A stretch of 64,000 nt of DNA from CAVVEQ01 sp963804865 (GCA_963804865.1 CAWDSH010000001.1:1364001-1428000), one strand, 5' to 3'. Shown: positions 25,450 to 34,709, counted from the stretch's first letter. A program made the numbers and translations. The notes: generated by a model from the sequence alone, not told the origin.

Positions 25450-28315
25450 AGGACTGCTCCTTTTTCTTTATCCTTTTTTCTTTTAAAATACTTGGCTATT
25501 TCATCGATAATGGTCAATGCCGGGATCCAGAGGATTAAAAATAGCCAGTAATGAAGAGGAAAAGGTCCAGTTCCAATAAATTTGTTCATGAATGGTACAT
25601 AGACGATCATTAGAACAATGATGACATTCTGTAGCGATACCCTACCCATAATAGGGGGTTATTGAATAATTTTAGCTTGAAAACGGAAATCTTTTCAGTC
25701 CGTTGGGCAAACAAGTTGCCGATCTGAGTCATCACCACGGAAGCCAGGGTGATCGACGTTGCTGCTAGATAGATTGGACCTTTATCCGGTAAATCGATCC
25801 ACTGACCAGGATAACCGTTCGTCCAATACCAGAAATAAAATGCCAGCATGGCAATGATGCCTTGCGGGATGCCAAGATAGCCGTAGGCTCGTAATAACAA
25901 TGATTTATCGATCACATGCTGCTTTAGACTTCGTGGAGGTTTTTCCATAATACCGGGTTCCGGATGCTCCGCACCCAATCCAAGAGCCGGCACCATATCT
26001 GTGCCAAGATCTACTGCGAGAATGTGCATCACATTCAGACCCAGTGGAATGCTTGCGCCGCTCAAAACATAGAAAATAAATGGGAAAGCTTCAGGAGTGT
26101 TGCTGGTGAATATGTAAGTGGAAAATTTTTTAATATTCGAAAAAACTGCCCGACCTTCTTCAACTGCATTGACGATCGATGCAAAATTATCATCGGTCAG
26201 GATCATGTCCGCAGCTTCCTTGGCGACATCCGTCCCGGTGATACCCATTGCAACGCCAATATCGGCTTTTTTCAGCGCCGGTGCGTCGTTCACACCATCG
26301 CCGGTGACCGCCACAACATTACCCTTCTTCTGCAAGGCGCTGACCACCCGCAGCTTATGTTCGGGGGCTACCCGCGCAAAGATCACTTCCTCATCAAGTG
26401 CGTTGATCAAATCGTCATCACTGGTCGACTGGAGATCAAATCCAGTGATGATTCGTGGCTTTTTCCCTTTCACTATACCAATTCGCCGGGCGATGCTTTC
26501 CGCAGTCAATCCATAATCACCGGTGATCATCACCACCCGGATACCGGCATGGTGGCATTTCTCGACTGCTTCCGCCACTTCCACGCGGGGAGGATCCATC
26601 ATCGCCATTAAGCCCAAGGAAACTCAGCTCGGTCTCAACTGTTTCAGATGAATAATCAGAGAAGGATTGGGGAAGAACGCGCTGGGCAACCGCCAGCACG
26701 CGCAATCCATGGCTGGCGAAATCATCATTGGCTTTCATGATCTCATGTCGCATTTCTTTAGAAATGGGATGATCTTTACCATCCATCCAGATATTTGTTA
26801 CAGAGATCAAGTATCTCTTTCGGTGCACCCTTGACGTAGGCAATTTCATTTCTGGATGGTCCGACGCTTCTCCACCCACCTGCCAGGTTGTGGATGGTGC
26901 TCATCCGTTTTCGGATGGAGTCAAAAGGAATCTCGCGAAGGCGTGGAGTTTGTTCCTCTTCCTCTTCAAGCTACGAGACCGCCCTCTTTGGCTGCGACGA
27001 TCAGCGCAGCTTCAGTTGGATCGCCAAGAATGGACCAGCGATTCTTGCCATCACCGTTGGGGGGGAGTACTTTTGAGTTATTACAAAGACTGGCTGCTAA
27101 TAGTAGTTGGCGCAGACCGGAATCTGTTTCGATGGTAACCTGGTTGCGCGCCATCCATGATCCTGCCATCAGGGGAATACCCGGTCCCCGTCACCTTCAG
27201 ATTGCGGCCAATTACAACAATGTTGACCATCCCGCGCTGGTGCTAGGCAGCCAGAGGTTCTTTACCGTCATCTCGTTTTGTGTAAGGGTGCCAGTCTTAT
27301 CGGTGCAAATCACTGTCGTGCAGCCCAGGGTTTCGACCGCAGAAAGTTTCTTGATTAACGCGTTCCGTTTTGCCATGCGCTGGGTGCCCATCGCAAGTGA
27401 CAATGTTACCAGTGGAAGCATCCCTTCAGGCACAAAAGCCACCACCATCCCAACCGCGAAAATAAATCCTTCAGCAATTGTGACTCCAGCAAGAAGAACC
27501 GCAAGGATGTAAAAAACGATACCCACCGCCACCGCAATAATCGTCACTACGCGTGTAGCTACGACCATCTCTTTTTGGAGTGGGCTGAGCTCTTCATGTA
27601 ATTCCTGGGTCAGGTTGGCAATTTTTCCAAATTGAGTATTCATGCCCGTCGCAAAAACCACAGCCTTGCCTGTCCCGGCAGCTACATGAGTGCCAGCGAA
27701 TACCAGGTTGGATAACTCGGTGAAAGTGATCCCCTCTTGTTGAACGGCTGAAATGGTTTTATTAACCGGTCGCGATTCCCCGGTCAGCGTGGATTGATCG
27801 CAGCGCAATTCAGCTGTTGAAACCAACCGGCAATCCGCTGAAATACTGTCACCCTCAGCAAGCAGGATAATATCCCCGGGGACCAGTTCCTCGGCGAGAA
27901 TCTTCTGTTCTTCACCTTCCCGCAGCACACGCGCATAGGCGGGGAGTAATTTCTTTAAAGCTTCGGTCGCTTTTTCTGCCCGGAATTCCTGCCAGAAGCT
28001 GAACGCCCCGTTGATCAGATTAACCGCCCAGACTGCTATCGCCAGCTGCGGCATTTGAGCGACCAGGGCTGCGATTCCTGCAGCCCAGAGTAGGAGAGCC
28101 ATTAAATGCGTGAAATTCGCCAGCAGCTTCAGATAAAGCGGCTTCCCTTTAACTTCCCGGAGCGCATTCCTCCCATAGTCGGTCAAACGTTGGGCGGCCT
28201 CCGTCTGTACCAATCCTGCAGGCGAAGTTCCTAGGGATGAATATACTTCTTGAACATCAAGCGAGGAAATCTGTTCGCGAATTTTTAATAAATCCAATTT
28301 CTTGTTATCGATCAT
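25446..28315 (-). pseudogene. P-type cation ATPase broken by about six frameshifts
   Basis: The pieces add up to a complete P2-type ATPase of about 940 residues. The N-terminal 360 residues (28315-27212) are intact, with TGES, FVPEGM and phosphorylation site DKTGTLTQNEM. After that the frame changes near 27240, 27150, 26970, 26790, 26615 and 25655. In between, normal ATPase sequence continues: GDPTEAALIVAA, KGAPKEILDLCNKY, MITGDYGLTAES, VTGDGVNDAPALKKADIG, and a C-terminal membrane domain ending in a Lys-rich tail. No in-frame nonsense codon was needed to explain it. The stop overlaps the ATG of the next TrkA gene. The gene may be intact with sequence errors, or recently inactivated; the breaks are not all in homopolymers, which leaves real damage possible. 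Confidence 0.8.
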
Positions 28316-28368
28316 GTTTGCAACATCATTCTACTTCAGTGCTTTTTTAACTTCCAAAGCTATTAATA

Positions 28369-28405
28369 AAGGTCATCCCATCAGGTTTCAATTAGGAATG
28401 ACCTT
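28369..28405 (-). promoter_or_regulatory. Leader hairpin upstream of the P-type ATPase
   Basis: AAGGTCAT (28369-28376) and ATGACCTT (28398-28405) form an 8-bp stem, with two more G-C pairs inside. It lies in the predicted 115-nt leader between the promoter at 28437-28464 and the ATG at 28315. No T run follows on the minus strand, so it is not a simple terminator. It does not match a riboswitch class I recognise. Confidence 0.45.
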
Positions 28406-28436
28406 GAATGTTCGCTCTCTTTATGACAAGCCGGGA

Positions 28437-28464
28437 ATTATATCACCATCAAACCGCGTGTCAA
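28437..28464 (-). promoter_or_regulatory. Consensus sigma-70-type promoter of the ATPase-trkA-trkA operon
   Basis: On the minus strand TTGACA (28464-28459), 16-base spacer, TATAAT (28442-28437). Both hexamers are perfect. Predicted start near 28430. Confidence 0.8.
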
Positions 28465-28587
28465 TGGAAAATTAAGAGCGTCACGTCTTCTGGAGTTGTG
28501 AAAACCTTACACATGCTCTACTCCTCCATCCTTCCAAGTCATTTTAGGATAAAATTGTTCTCTGAAAGGCTGAGAACGGTTTACTCA

Positions 28588-29751
28588 ATGAAAAGAATTT
28601 GTATCGCCCTGCTAGCCCTAAGTATAGTGATCGGTGTTCAACCAGTAGCCCGGGTCAATGCCAGCGACGAATACTCGCCTGCAGCGGATCCATCCAGCGA
28701 TCTTCCGTTATGCCTGCCGGATATCTACCCGGATTCATCTGCAGATTGCCTCGTCATGGGTCCGGCTCAAACACTCACCAACCTTTCCGAGCTGGGTTAC
28801 ACCATTCCCCCCGTTCCCATCCCCAGCCGAAAAACGCCGGAGGAGCTGGCACAAATCCCCTATCAATATGCCAAGGTCAGCGAGGAACAGGTGCCGATCT
28901 TTACGGCTCCGCCTGCCACCCGGGAAACGCTTCCTTCACGATATCTTGATCCGGGCTTCAAATACATCTCCTATCTCAGCTCCACGGAAAACGATGCCGG
29001 CTTGTTCTATTACACCCGAGGGGGCGCGTGGGTCGATGGGTACTATGTCGCCCGCGCCACGGTCCCGGTTTTCCAGGGCGTTACATTCAACGATCCACCG
29101 CGGGTATCCTTTGGGTGGATACTCTCCCCCGCCGAATCGCAGCTATATCCCGGGTTCGAACAACCTGAGACCGGTAAAACCTACAACCGATTCAACACGG
29201 TCAATGTCTATTCCTGCCAGGAACTGGGCGGTGTTGAGTGGTGCATGATCGGTTTGAATGAATGGGTGGATAGCAGGCTCATTGCCCGCGTGAATCTCAA
29301 TCCCATTCCACCTACCGGCGTGACCAACGGGCGCTGGATCGAGATCAACCTTTTCGAACAGACCGTCTCCGTTTACGATAATTACCGGCTGGTGTTTGCA
29401 ACCCTGACCTCAACTGGTCTTGATCCCTACTACACCCAGCCCGGGCTTTTCCAAGTCTACGAAAAGAAAGACATCGAAACCATGAGCGGTGCATTCGCCA
29501 CCGACCGCTCGGATTATTATTATCTTGAAGATGTCCCCTTCACCATGTATTTCGATAAGGCGCGCGCCCTGCACGGAGCCTACTGGCACAGTGTTTTTGG
29601 CTATCCGCGATCGCACGGCTGCGTCAATCTGTCCATCGGTGATTCGCACTGGTTGTATAACTGGGCAGCGATCGGGGATTGGGTCTGGGTGCACGATCCT
29701 TCAGGCAGGACACCCACCGATCCAGCTTATTACACCCAGGGTGGTGCATAA
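28588..29751 (+). CDS. Secreted L,D-transpeptidase (YkuD domain)
   Basis: 387 residues from ATG 28588 (MKRICIALLALSIVIGV), which begins a proper signal peptide; a longer frame from 28408 would put 60 residues before it. A minus-10 TAAAAT at 28550-28555 lies between the two, so the shorter form is right. The YkuD domain is at about 250-370, starting RWIEINLFEQTVSVYDN, and its active site has the His of ALHGAYWH and the catalytic Cys of SHGCVNL. L,D-transpeptidases make 3-3 peptidoglycan cross-links or attach proteins to murein outside the membrane. The upstream 200 residues may be a murein-binding or SH3-like region (FKYISYLSS...). The presence implies at least some murein in this lineage. Confidence 0.92.
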   Translation: MKRICIALLALSIVIGVQPVARVNASDEYSPAADPSSDLPLCLPDIYPDSSADCLVMGPAQTLTNLSELGYTIPPVPIPSRKTPEELAQIPYQYAKVSEEQVPIFTAPPATRETLPSRYLDPGFKYISYLSSTENDAGLFYYTRGGAWVDGYYVARATVPVFQGVTFNDPPRVSFGWILSPAESQLYPGFEQPETGKTYNRFNTVNVYSCQELGGVEWCMIGLNEWVDSRLIARVNLNPIPPTGVTNGRWIEINLFEQTVSVYDNYRLVFATLTSTGLDPYYTQPGLFQVYEKKDIETMSGAFATDRSDYYYLEDVPFTMYFDKARALHGAYWHSVFGYPRSHGCVNLSIGDSHWLYNWAAIGDWVWVHDPSGRTPTDPAYYTQGGA

Positions 29752-29790
29752 CACACTCACCATACCTGTAATTCAAGGTTCAGCAACCTA

Positions 29791-30834
29791 ATGCTCGAAG
29801 TCAGAGAGATTTACAAGGATTACGAAGATCACCCCCTGCTGCGCGGAGTCTCGTTCCGCGTAGATCAGGGCGAAACGCTTTGCATCCTGGGACCTTCGGG
29901 CAGCGGAAAAAGCACCCTGCTCAAGATCATCGCCGGGATTGAAACACCGGAATCGGGCAGCGTTCTCTGGGATGACAAGAATCTCAAGGACACCCCGGTG
30001 CATAAGCGCAATTTTGGATTGATGTTCCAGGATTACGCCCTGTTCCCGCATCGCAGCGTGGAGCAGAATGTGGCTTTTGGTCTGCGCATGCAGAACCTGC
30101 CCGCGGCAGAGATCCAGGAACGCGTCAGGGAAGCACTTGAACAGATCGACATGCTTTCATTTGCCGAGCGCAGGGTCACCGATCTCTCGGGAGGTGAGCA
30201 GCAGCGCGTGGCACTGGCGAGAGCCCTGGCTCCCCGTCCCCGCCTGCTGATGCTGGATGAACCCCTGGGCGCACTCGATCGCAATCTCCGCGAGCAGCTT
30301 ACCAAATGGCTGCGCCGCCTGTTGCATCAAAGCGGGATCCCCACCATTTATGTCACGCATGACCAGGAAGAAGCTTTCACCATTGCCGACCGCATTCTCC
30401 TGCTGCACGAAGGGATGGTTGTGCAGGAGGGCACTCCGAAACAGGTCTATCAACATCCGGTTTCCGCCTGGGTCGCAGGATTTCTTGGCTTGGGCAATTT
30501 ACTGGAAGGGAAATTGGTTAATCAGAAACCATTCCGGATAGAAACCAATTTGGGCGTGTTTCAATCAAGCTGTCTTCCGGGAAAAACTCTTCCTTTAGGA
30601 GCGCAATTATCTATCATGCTGCCGACTTCTTCCGCTCACCTGGAAGAAACCTCCAAGGCCGATAACAAGCTCACCGGTTTGGTGGAAGACAGCGTTTTCC
30701 ATGGCGCAGATCAGCGCATATCATTGAAATGCGCAGGGGATATTCAATTCGAATTTGATCTACCCGATGCGTTGCCGGTCGGGAAAAAGATCACCCTATT
30801 TATCTCACCCCGGGATATCCTGTGTCTTTCCTGA
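29791..30834 (+). CDS. ABC transporter ATP-binding subunit of the CUT1/Fe3+/spermidine type, without partners
   Basis: 347 residues. Walker A GPSGSGKST, Q-loop FQDYALFP, signature LSGGEQQR, Walker B LLMLDEPLGALD and the H-loop in VTHDQEEA are all present, followed by a C-terminal TOBE domain (about 245-347). This is the layout of PotA/FbpC/MalK-type subunits that energise import. No permease or binding protein gene is next to it: upstream is an L,D-transpeptidase and downstream a DUF402 gene whose GTG start overlaps it by 13 bases. It may serve a transporter coded elsewhere. Confidence 0.92.
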   Translation: MLEVREIYKDYEDHPLLRGVSFRVDQGETLCILGPSGSGKSTLLKIIAGIETPESGSVLWDDKNLKDTPVHKRNFGLMFQDYALFPHRSVEQNVAFGLRMQNLPAAEIQERVREALEQIDMLSFAERRVTDLSGGEQQRVALARALAPRPRLLMLDEPLGALDRNLREQLTKWLRRLLHQSGIPTIYVTHDQEEAFTIADRILLLHEGMVVQEGTPKQVYQHPVSAWVAGFLGLGNLLEGKLVNQKPFRIETNLGVFQSSCLPGKTLPLGAQLSIMLPTSSAHLEETSKADNKLTGLVEDSVFHGADQRISLKCAGDIQFEFDLPDALPVGKKITLFISPRDILCLS

Positions 30835-31268
30835 AACCTGGTGATGCCATCACGGTGGTCAAACTCGATCCCCGGAATATCGAGCGTTGGCGTTATGAAG
30901 GCAGCGTTATAAGTCATTCTTCGCAGGGGATACTCCTGGAAGCTTATTTCAATCGCCCGGATGACCTGCCATTTCACGGCATCAATATCCGCACCGGCGA
31001 CCGCTTTATCGAGATGTATTTCACAGATCTCTGGTACAACATCTTCGAGATATACGACAAGGACTCGGATGAGCTGAAAGCATGGTATTGCAACATCACC
31101 CGGCTCCTTAAAATCGAGGGGAATTTGCTTTCTTACGTGGACCTGGCTTTGGATCTTTTAGTCTATCCCGATGGAAGCATGCTCGAATTGGATGAGGACG
31201 AATTCCTGGCATTGGACCTGGATCCTGCCGAACAACGCCAGGCGCGCAAGTGCGCTCTGCCGACCTGA
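30822..31268 (+). CDS. DUF402 domain protein
   Basis: 148 residues. The DUF402 fold (PF04167, FomD/Ntdp-like) is seen in IEMYFTDLWYNIFEIYD, AWYCNITRL and YVDLALDLLVYPDG, where the acidic cluster binds divalent metal in nucleoside di- or triphosphate phosphatases of this family. Translation starts at GTG 30822, inside the end of the ABC gene. Homologues are often about 170-180 residues; the last ten residues here (RQARKCALPT) look odd, and a one-base change near 31247 would continue as AQVRSADLKDRF to a stop at about 31323. That possible frameshift is uncertain. Confidence 0.82.
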   Translation: MSFLKPGDAITVVKLDPRNIERWRYEGSVISHSSQGILLEAYFNRPDDLPFHGINIRTGDRFIEMYFTDLWYNIFEIYDKDSDELKAWYCNITRLLKIEGNLLSYVDLALDLLVYPDGSMLELDEDEFLALDLDPAEQRQARKCALPT

Positions 31269-31351
31269 AAGACCGTTTCATGAAACCGGGTGGCGTTTCC
31301 CTGGAACGGGATTTTTCAGTGTGAATTAATTTCATATTTGAAAAAAACCGA

Positions 31352-31381
31352 AAAAGAGACGCGATCGCTCGCGTCTCTTTT
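31352..31381. terminator. Bidirectional terminator
   Basis: 12-bp perfect stem AAAAGAGACGCG (31352-31363) with CGCGTCTCTTTT (31370-31381), loop ATCGCT. A-rich before and T at the end on both strands, between convergent genes. Confidence 0.9.
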
Positions 31382-31396
31382 GAATTCTGATTGACC

Positions 31397-31666
31397 TTAG
31401 ATCATGTATTGGGTGACCTGCAATCCGGTCTCCATCAACCAATTCCAGATCGCGGGAATGTTGCGAATGAGTAAAAATACACCGACGCAAGTGAGGCAGC
31501 AGAACAAACTCAGGATGATCACCAGGATCAGGATCACCACTTCCGATGAGCGCATTTTAGATTCGCTCTTCGCCGGCTGCGCCGGGGGCTGCGGTTGGGC
31601 AACGCCGATGGAAGCTCTCAAGTCTTCCGTGGGTTTCTTGATCGGTTTTAAATTCTTTTCAGTCAT
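31397..31666 (-). CDS. Small single-span membrane protein
   Basis: 89 residues from ATG 31666. Charged N-terminus with a Pro/Gln linker (QPQPPAQPAKSES), then one strong hydrophobic helix with a Cys pair (SEVVILILVIILSLFCCLTC) and a short amphipathic tail. No known domain was recognised. It starts two bases after the stop of the DUF4126 gene, so the two are translated together. Confidence 0.65.
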   Translation of the reverse strand: MTEKNLKPIKKPTEDLRASIGVAQPQPPAQPAKSESKMRSSEVVILILVIILSLFCCLTCVGVFLLIRNIPAIWNWLMETGLQVTQYMI

Positions 31667-31668
31667 GC

Positions 31669-32259
31669 TCAATACCGCTTCTCTTCCTCTTCAACAGGTT
31701 CGCTTTCCTGGTTGGACCTTCGCCAGAAGAACCAGATAATCCAGGCTGTGACGAGAACCATGGCACAGGCGATGAACACCGGCACAACGATGGCCATAAC
31801 GGACGTTACCGTTGCAACTGCGTCTTCCGCCATGCTTACCGGTACATTACCTGCCGTCGCTGTTGCCACGCTTACCGCGGGGCGCACAATCACGGATTTA
31901 ACCGTGTTGATGCTTCCTGCGACCAGCAGACCCATCGCCAACGCAAATACCGGGCTGATGCCTTTCACGACCGACGTGCTGGCAGCGAAAGCAATTGCCC
32001 CGGCTGCCGGGCGAATAAAGGTCATGATCGCATCATTAACATGATTGACCACCGGGACTTTATCGGACACGAACTCGACGATCGTAAGTACCGAAAGTAA
32101 TCCGATGATCCACCAACTTTCCAGCGCGTCCCACGGCTTGGCAAGCACGATCAAATCCGTGAACCTGGCCAGCAAAGCCACCGTCAATAACGGGATATAG
32201 GCATTCAAGCCCGCGCTGGCTGCCAATCCAAATGCTGAAAAGATCCCCAATAGTTCCAT
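31669..32259 (-). CDS. DUF4126 family membrane protein
   Basis: 196 residues with about five hydrophobic helices. The opening FSAFGLAASAGLNAYIPLL and the middle VEFVSDKVPVVNHVNDAIMT are diagnostic of DUF4126 (PF13548). The C-terminal helix is followed by an acidic tail, EPVEEEEKRY. Function of the family is not known. It is 17 bp downstream of a DUF2085 membrane protein and just upstream of a small membrane protein, so three membrane genes form one unit. Confidence 0.87.
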   Translation of the reverse strand: MELLGIFSAFGLAASAGLNAYIPLLTVALLARFTDLIVLAKPWDALESWWIIGLLSVLTIVEFVSDKVPVVNHVNDAIMTFIRPAAGAIAFAASTSVVKGISPVFALAMGLLVAGSINTVKSVIVRPAVSVATATAGNVPVSMAEDAVATVTSVMAIVVPVFIACAMVLVTAWIIWFFWRRSNQESEPVEEEEKRY

Positions 32260-32276
32260 CTAAAAATCTCCTTTTA

Positions 32277-33077
32277 CTAAAGTATAAAACCTTCCCAGGT
32301 TCCTGTCATGCTGAAGCGGATGAGGTCAAGCAGCGCAATTTGCGCGACAGCCGTCACAAACCCGAGCATCAGGTTGAACCTGTATTCGCTTAATATACGA
32401 AATTTATTATCGTTACGTTGCACCATCGTCCAGATGATCGAATAGGTGATCGTCAATACAGCCAGCACGGTTCCAGATCCGATCAATGCCACCGGGTAAA
32501 GCAGGAGCTGATTTCCGGAAAGTGCTGCCAGGCTCAGGGCAAGCGCGATCGCCAGCATTTTGAGCAAATCCAGCCAGGTATTGAGAATGGGTTTATCCTG
32601 GAATTCCGTCCAAACGGTTTGGTGAAAAACCGGCACCAGCGCGACCGGTATCAGGATGCCCATCATGGTCCCGGTGATCAACCGCAGCCAGTTGACCGGA
32701 ACATACAGCTCGGGCAGCCCGGGGAAAAGATCGGCAAACGAATTAACCCCGTCGATGATGAATAACAACGCCAGGATACCCAGTACGATGAGGATTGGTT
32801 TCGGCGGGAATCCGCCCAGCCGTCCCTTGCGCCCCAGGTAGATCAATCCCGCGAAGGCACCCAGGTACATGCCGGTGCAGCGGCTGCAGAGCGGCATCTG
32901 CCTGTTTCCAAAGAAATACGAACGATCCGCGATGCGGTGACAGACCGCGTATCCCACCGCGTCCGCCTTGCCCATCAATCCCTTGGGCGTGTAGATCAAC
33001 CAGAGGATGAGGACGGTCAAAGCCACCAGGAAAACCAGGATATCCCGCCTCGTAAGCTTTTTCAAAGGATTCTGCAT
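32277..33077 (-). CDS. DUF2085 family membrane protein
   Basis: 266 residues from ATG 33077 (MQNPLKKLTRRD). About seven membrane helices. The pattern VCHRIADRSYFFGNRQMPLCSRCTGMYLG is split here over two motifs, CHRI-x2-RS and PLCSRCTG, which define DUF2085 (PF09858) and suggest metal binding by His and Cys at the membrane face. A TATAAT at 33090-33085 puts the predicted RNA start one base before this ATG, so a start further upstream is unlikely. It heads the DUF2085-DUF4126-small protein operon. Biochemical role unknown. Confidence 0.87.
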   Translation of the reverse strand: MQNPLKKLTRRDILVFLVALTVLILWLIYTPKGLMGKADAVGYAVCHRIADRSYFFGNRQMPLCSRCTGMYLGAFAGLIYLGRKGRLGGFPPKPILIVLGILALLFIIDGVNSFADLFPGLPELYVPVNWLRLITGTMMGILIPVALVPVFHQTVWTEFQDKPILNTWLDLLKMLAIALALSLAALSGNQLLLYPVALIGSGTVLAVLTITYSIIWTMVQRNDNKFRILSEYRFNLMLGFVTAVAQIALLDLIRFSMTGTWEGFIL

Positions 33078-33084
33078 TGCGTTC

Positions 33085-33090
33085 ATTATA
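33085..33090 (-). promoter_or_regulatory. Minus-10 giving a near-leaderless DUF2085 mRNA
   Basis: TATAAT on the minus strand followed by GAACGCA and ATG. Predicted start at 33078, one base before the ATG at 33077. No Shine-Dalgarno sequence is present. Confidence 0.5.
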
Positions 33091-33134
33091 AGGACACTGC
33101 TGGCGGGCTGCAAGGTCATCTTTCAGGCTGTACC

Positions 33135-33154
33135 GCCCGGTTGAAAAACCGGGC
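33135..33154. repeat. GAAA-tetraloop hairpin between divergent genes
   Basis: GCCCGGTT (33135-33142) and AACCGGGC (33147-33154) form a perfect 8-bp stem capped by GAAA. It lies in the divergent promoter region of the DUF2085 and DUF3048 genes with no T run. It could be an operator or a leader hairpin. Confidence 0.4.
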
Positions 33155-33195
33155 TAATTAAGTTATGATGACAGCCATTGACCAAGGAGATCGTC

Positions 33196-34387
33196 ATGAC
33201 AAAAATGCGCTCAATGACCTTGATAATCCTGGCTGCCATGCTGCTTTCAGCCTGCGCCAAGCTGCTTCCAGCTGCGCCTACCGCCACAGCCACCCCCGTT
33301 CCACCAACCATTACTCCGCTTCCCCCCACCGCGACCGCGATCCCCACGGTCACCCCCACGGCCACACCGTCCTATGCCCCTGCGGGATTGGGACCGACCG
33401 GTTTCCCCGCGGATGTCAACCCGTTGACCGGTCTTGTGCCTGCCAATCCCGACCTGCTCAACCGCCGTCCCCTGGCCATCAAGATCGAGAACCTGCCGCG
33501 CAGCGACCGCCCGCAGTGGGGTCTTAACAAGGCGGATATCACTTATGAATATTATACCGAGCAGGGTACCACCCGCTTCATTTCCATCTTTTACGGTGAT
33601 GATAGCGCCATGGTCGGCCCGATCCGATCCGCCCGCCTTTTCGATGTCAACGTGGTCCAGATGTACAAAGCCACCTTTATCTTCGGCAGCGCCTGGTCTT
33701 TCGTCTTCAACCGCCTGCTCAACCAGGATTTCTACAACCGACTGGTGGTCGAAAGTACATACAGCAAACCAGCGGTTTACCGTTTTGATCCCACCGGCAA
33801 GAACTTTCTCATCTGCAACACCACCCTGATGGGACAGGTCAACAAGAATTACGGAATCCCGGATACGAAGCAGAATCTCGACGGTATGTTCTTCAAGCTG
33901 GACGTCCCTGCCGGAGGGCAGCCCGCCGACTCGGTCTACACGCGTTATTCAGCAGCCATTTATAACCGCTGGGATTACGACCCCACCATCGGTAAATACA
34001 AGCGTTTTTCGGATACCGATAACGCCGCCGAGGTTGCCAACGAGAAATACGGCGCGCTGGTGGATCGTTCGACAAACCAGCAGATCACAGCCGATAACGT
34101 GGTGATCATCTTCGTACAGCACGACGTGATCATCAAGACCTCCGAAACCGAGGTCATCGATGTCCCCCTGCTGGGCACCGGGATTGCCTATATCGCCCGC
34201 GGCGGGCAGATCTACCAGGTCACCTGGTCGCGTCCCGAACCGCGATTCGCTGCTGACCCTGCAGAATGCCGACGGCACCCCCTTCCCCTTCGAGCCGGGC
34301 AACACCTGGTTCGAGGTGATGGGACGCAATTCCCAGGCAGGTCAGCAGGGCACCAACACTTGGCGTTTCCTGCACCTGATCCCGTGA
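33196..34387 (+). CDS. DUF3048 (YerB-like) lipoprotein, one frameshift near 34235
   Basis: About 396 residues once the frame is restored. Start ATG 33196 follows AAGGAGATCGTC. The signal peptide ends in lipobox LLSAC; a Thr/Pro linker (about 25-60) precedes the DUF3048 domain, which has NPLTGL, RPLAIKIENL, RPQWGLNKADITYEYY and the strongly conserved GPIRSAR. After QVTWSR the frame is lost; removing one C from CCCG at about 34226-34229 gives RPNRDSLLTLQNADG and an end at TGA 34385-34387 (WRFLHLIP). The natural C-terminal ending argues for a sequence error. YerB-type proteins are surface lipoproteins of unknown activity. Confidence 0.87.
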
Positions 34388-34423
34388 TTATTTAAATAAA
34401 GACAGCCTCGATTTCGATTTTTC

Positions 34424-34452
34424 TTGACAGCGGGAGATAATTAAGCGATACT
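34424..34452 (+). promoter_or_regulatory. Promoter of the intergenic small RNA
   Basis: TTGACA at 34424-34429, 17-base spacer, GATACT at 34447-34452 (TACTAT overlaps at 34449-34454). Predicted start about 34459. It does not lead into a long gene, but into the 34460-34632 element. Confidence 0.65.
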
Positions 34453-34515
34453 ATCCCCAATGACCATCCGGTCTCAATAAATCGCCATCCTTATGATGAG
34501 GAGGTGGTGCCTGAA

Positions 34516-34569
34516 ATGTACGATTACCATGAACAAAGCGCTGCGGCATCCCTCCTCGCAAGTCGATAG
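34516..34569 (+). CDS. Short ORF (17 codons) inside the structured RNA
   Basis: ATG 34516 to TAG 34567-34569 codes MYDYHEQSAAASLLASR. GAGGAGG lies 11 bases before the ATG. Codons 12-14 contain the CCTCCTC that can pair with that ribosome-binding site, so a ribosome in transit would change the fold. No homology is claimed. It could be a leader peptide or simply chance. Confidence 0.35.
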   Translation: MYDYHEQSAAASLLASR

Positions 34570-34589
34570 GTTGCCGCAGCGCCCCAACA

Positions 34590-34631
34590 CACAATGTCAT
34601 TCGCATAATGCGAATGACATTGTGGTTTATT
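34590..34631 (+). terminator. Strong terminator of the small RNA
   Basis: CACAATGTCATTCGC (34590-34604) pairs perfectly with GCGAATGACATTGTG (34610-34624), 5-nt loop ATAAT, followed by GTTTATTCT. The stem is very stable though the T tract is interrupted. Confidence 0.75.
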
Positions 34632-34709
34632 CTCCTTATTCAATTTAGACGAAGAGTTTACTCACAAGAACTCGCAGTCTAATATAGAATACTTTAACAA
34701 GGGGACTGC

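Larger units (their letters stand above)
34460..34632 (+). ncRNA. Candidate structured small RNA with 17-codon ORF
   Basis: This 322-base gap between DUF3048 and photolyase has a promoter at its start and a terminator at its end, so it should give a transcript of about 170 nt. Inside, GCGCTGCGGCA (34538-34548) and TGCCGCAGCGC (34572-34582) form a perfect 11-bp stem. Its loop holds CCTCCTC (34551-34557), the exact complement of GAGGAGG (34498-34504), a Shine-Dalgarno-like sequence upstream. Pairing of the two would make a pseudoknot. I do not recognise a known RNA family. The rest of the gap (34633-34709) only holds a weak minus-10 (TAGAAT, 34685-34690) for the photolyase. Confidence 0.55.
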
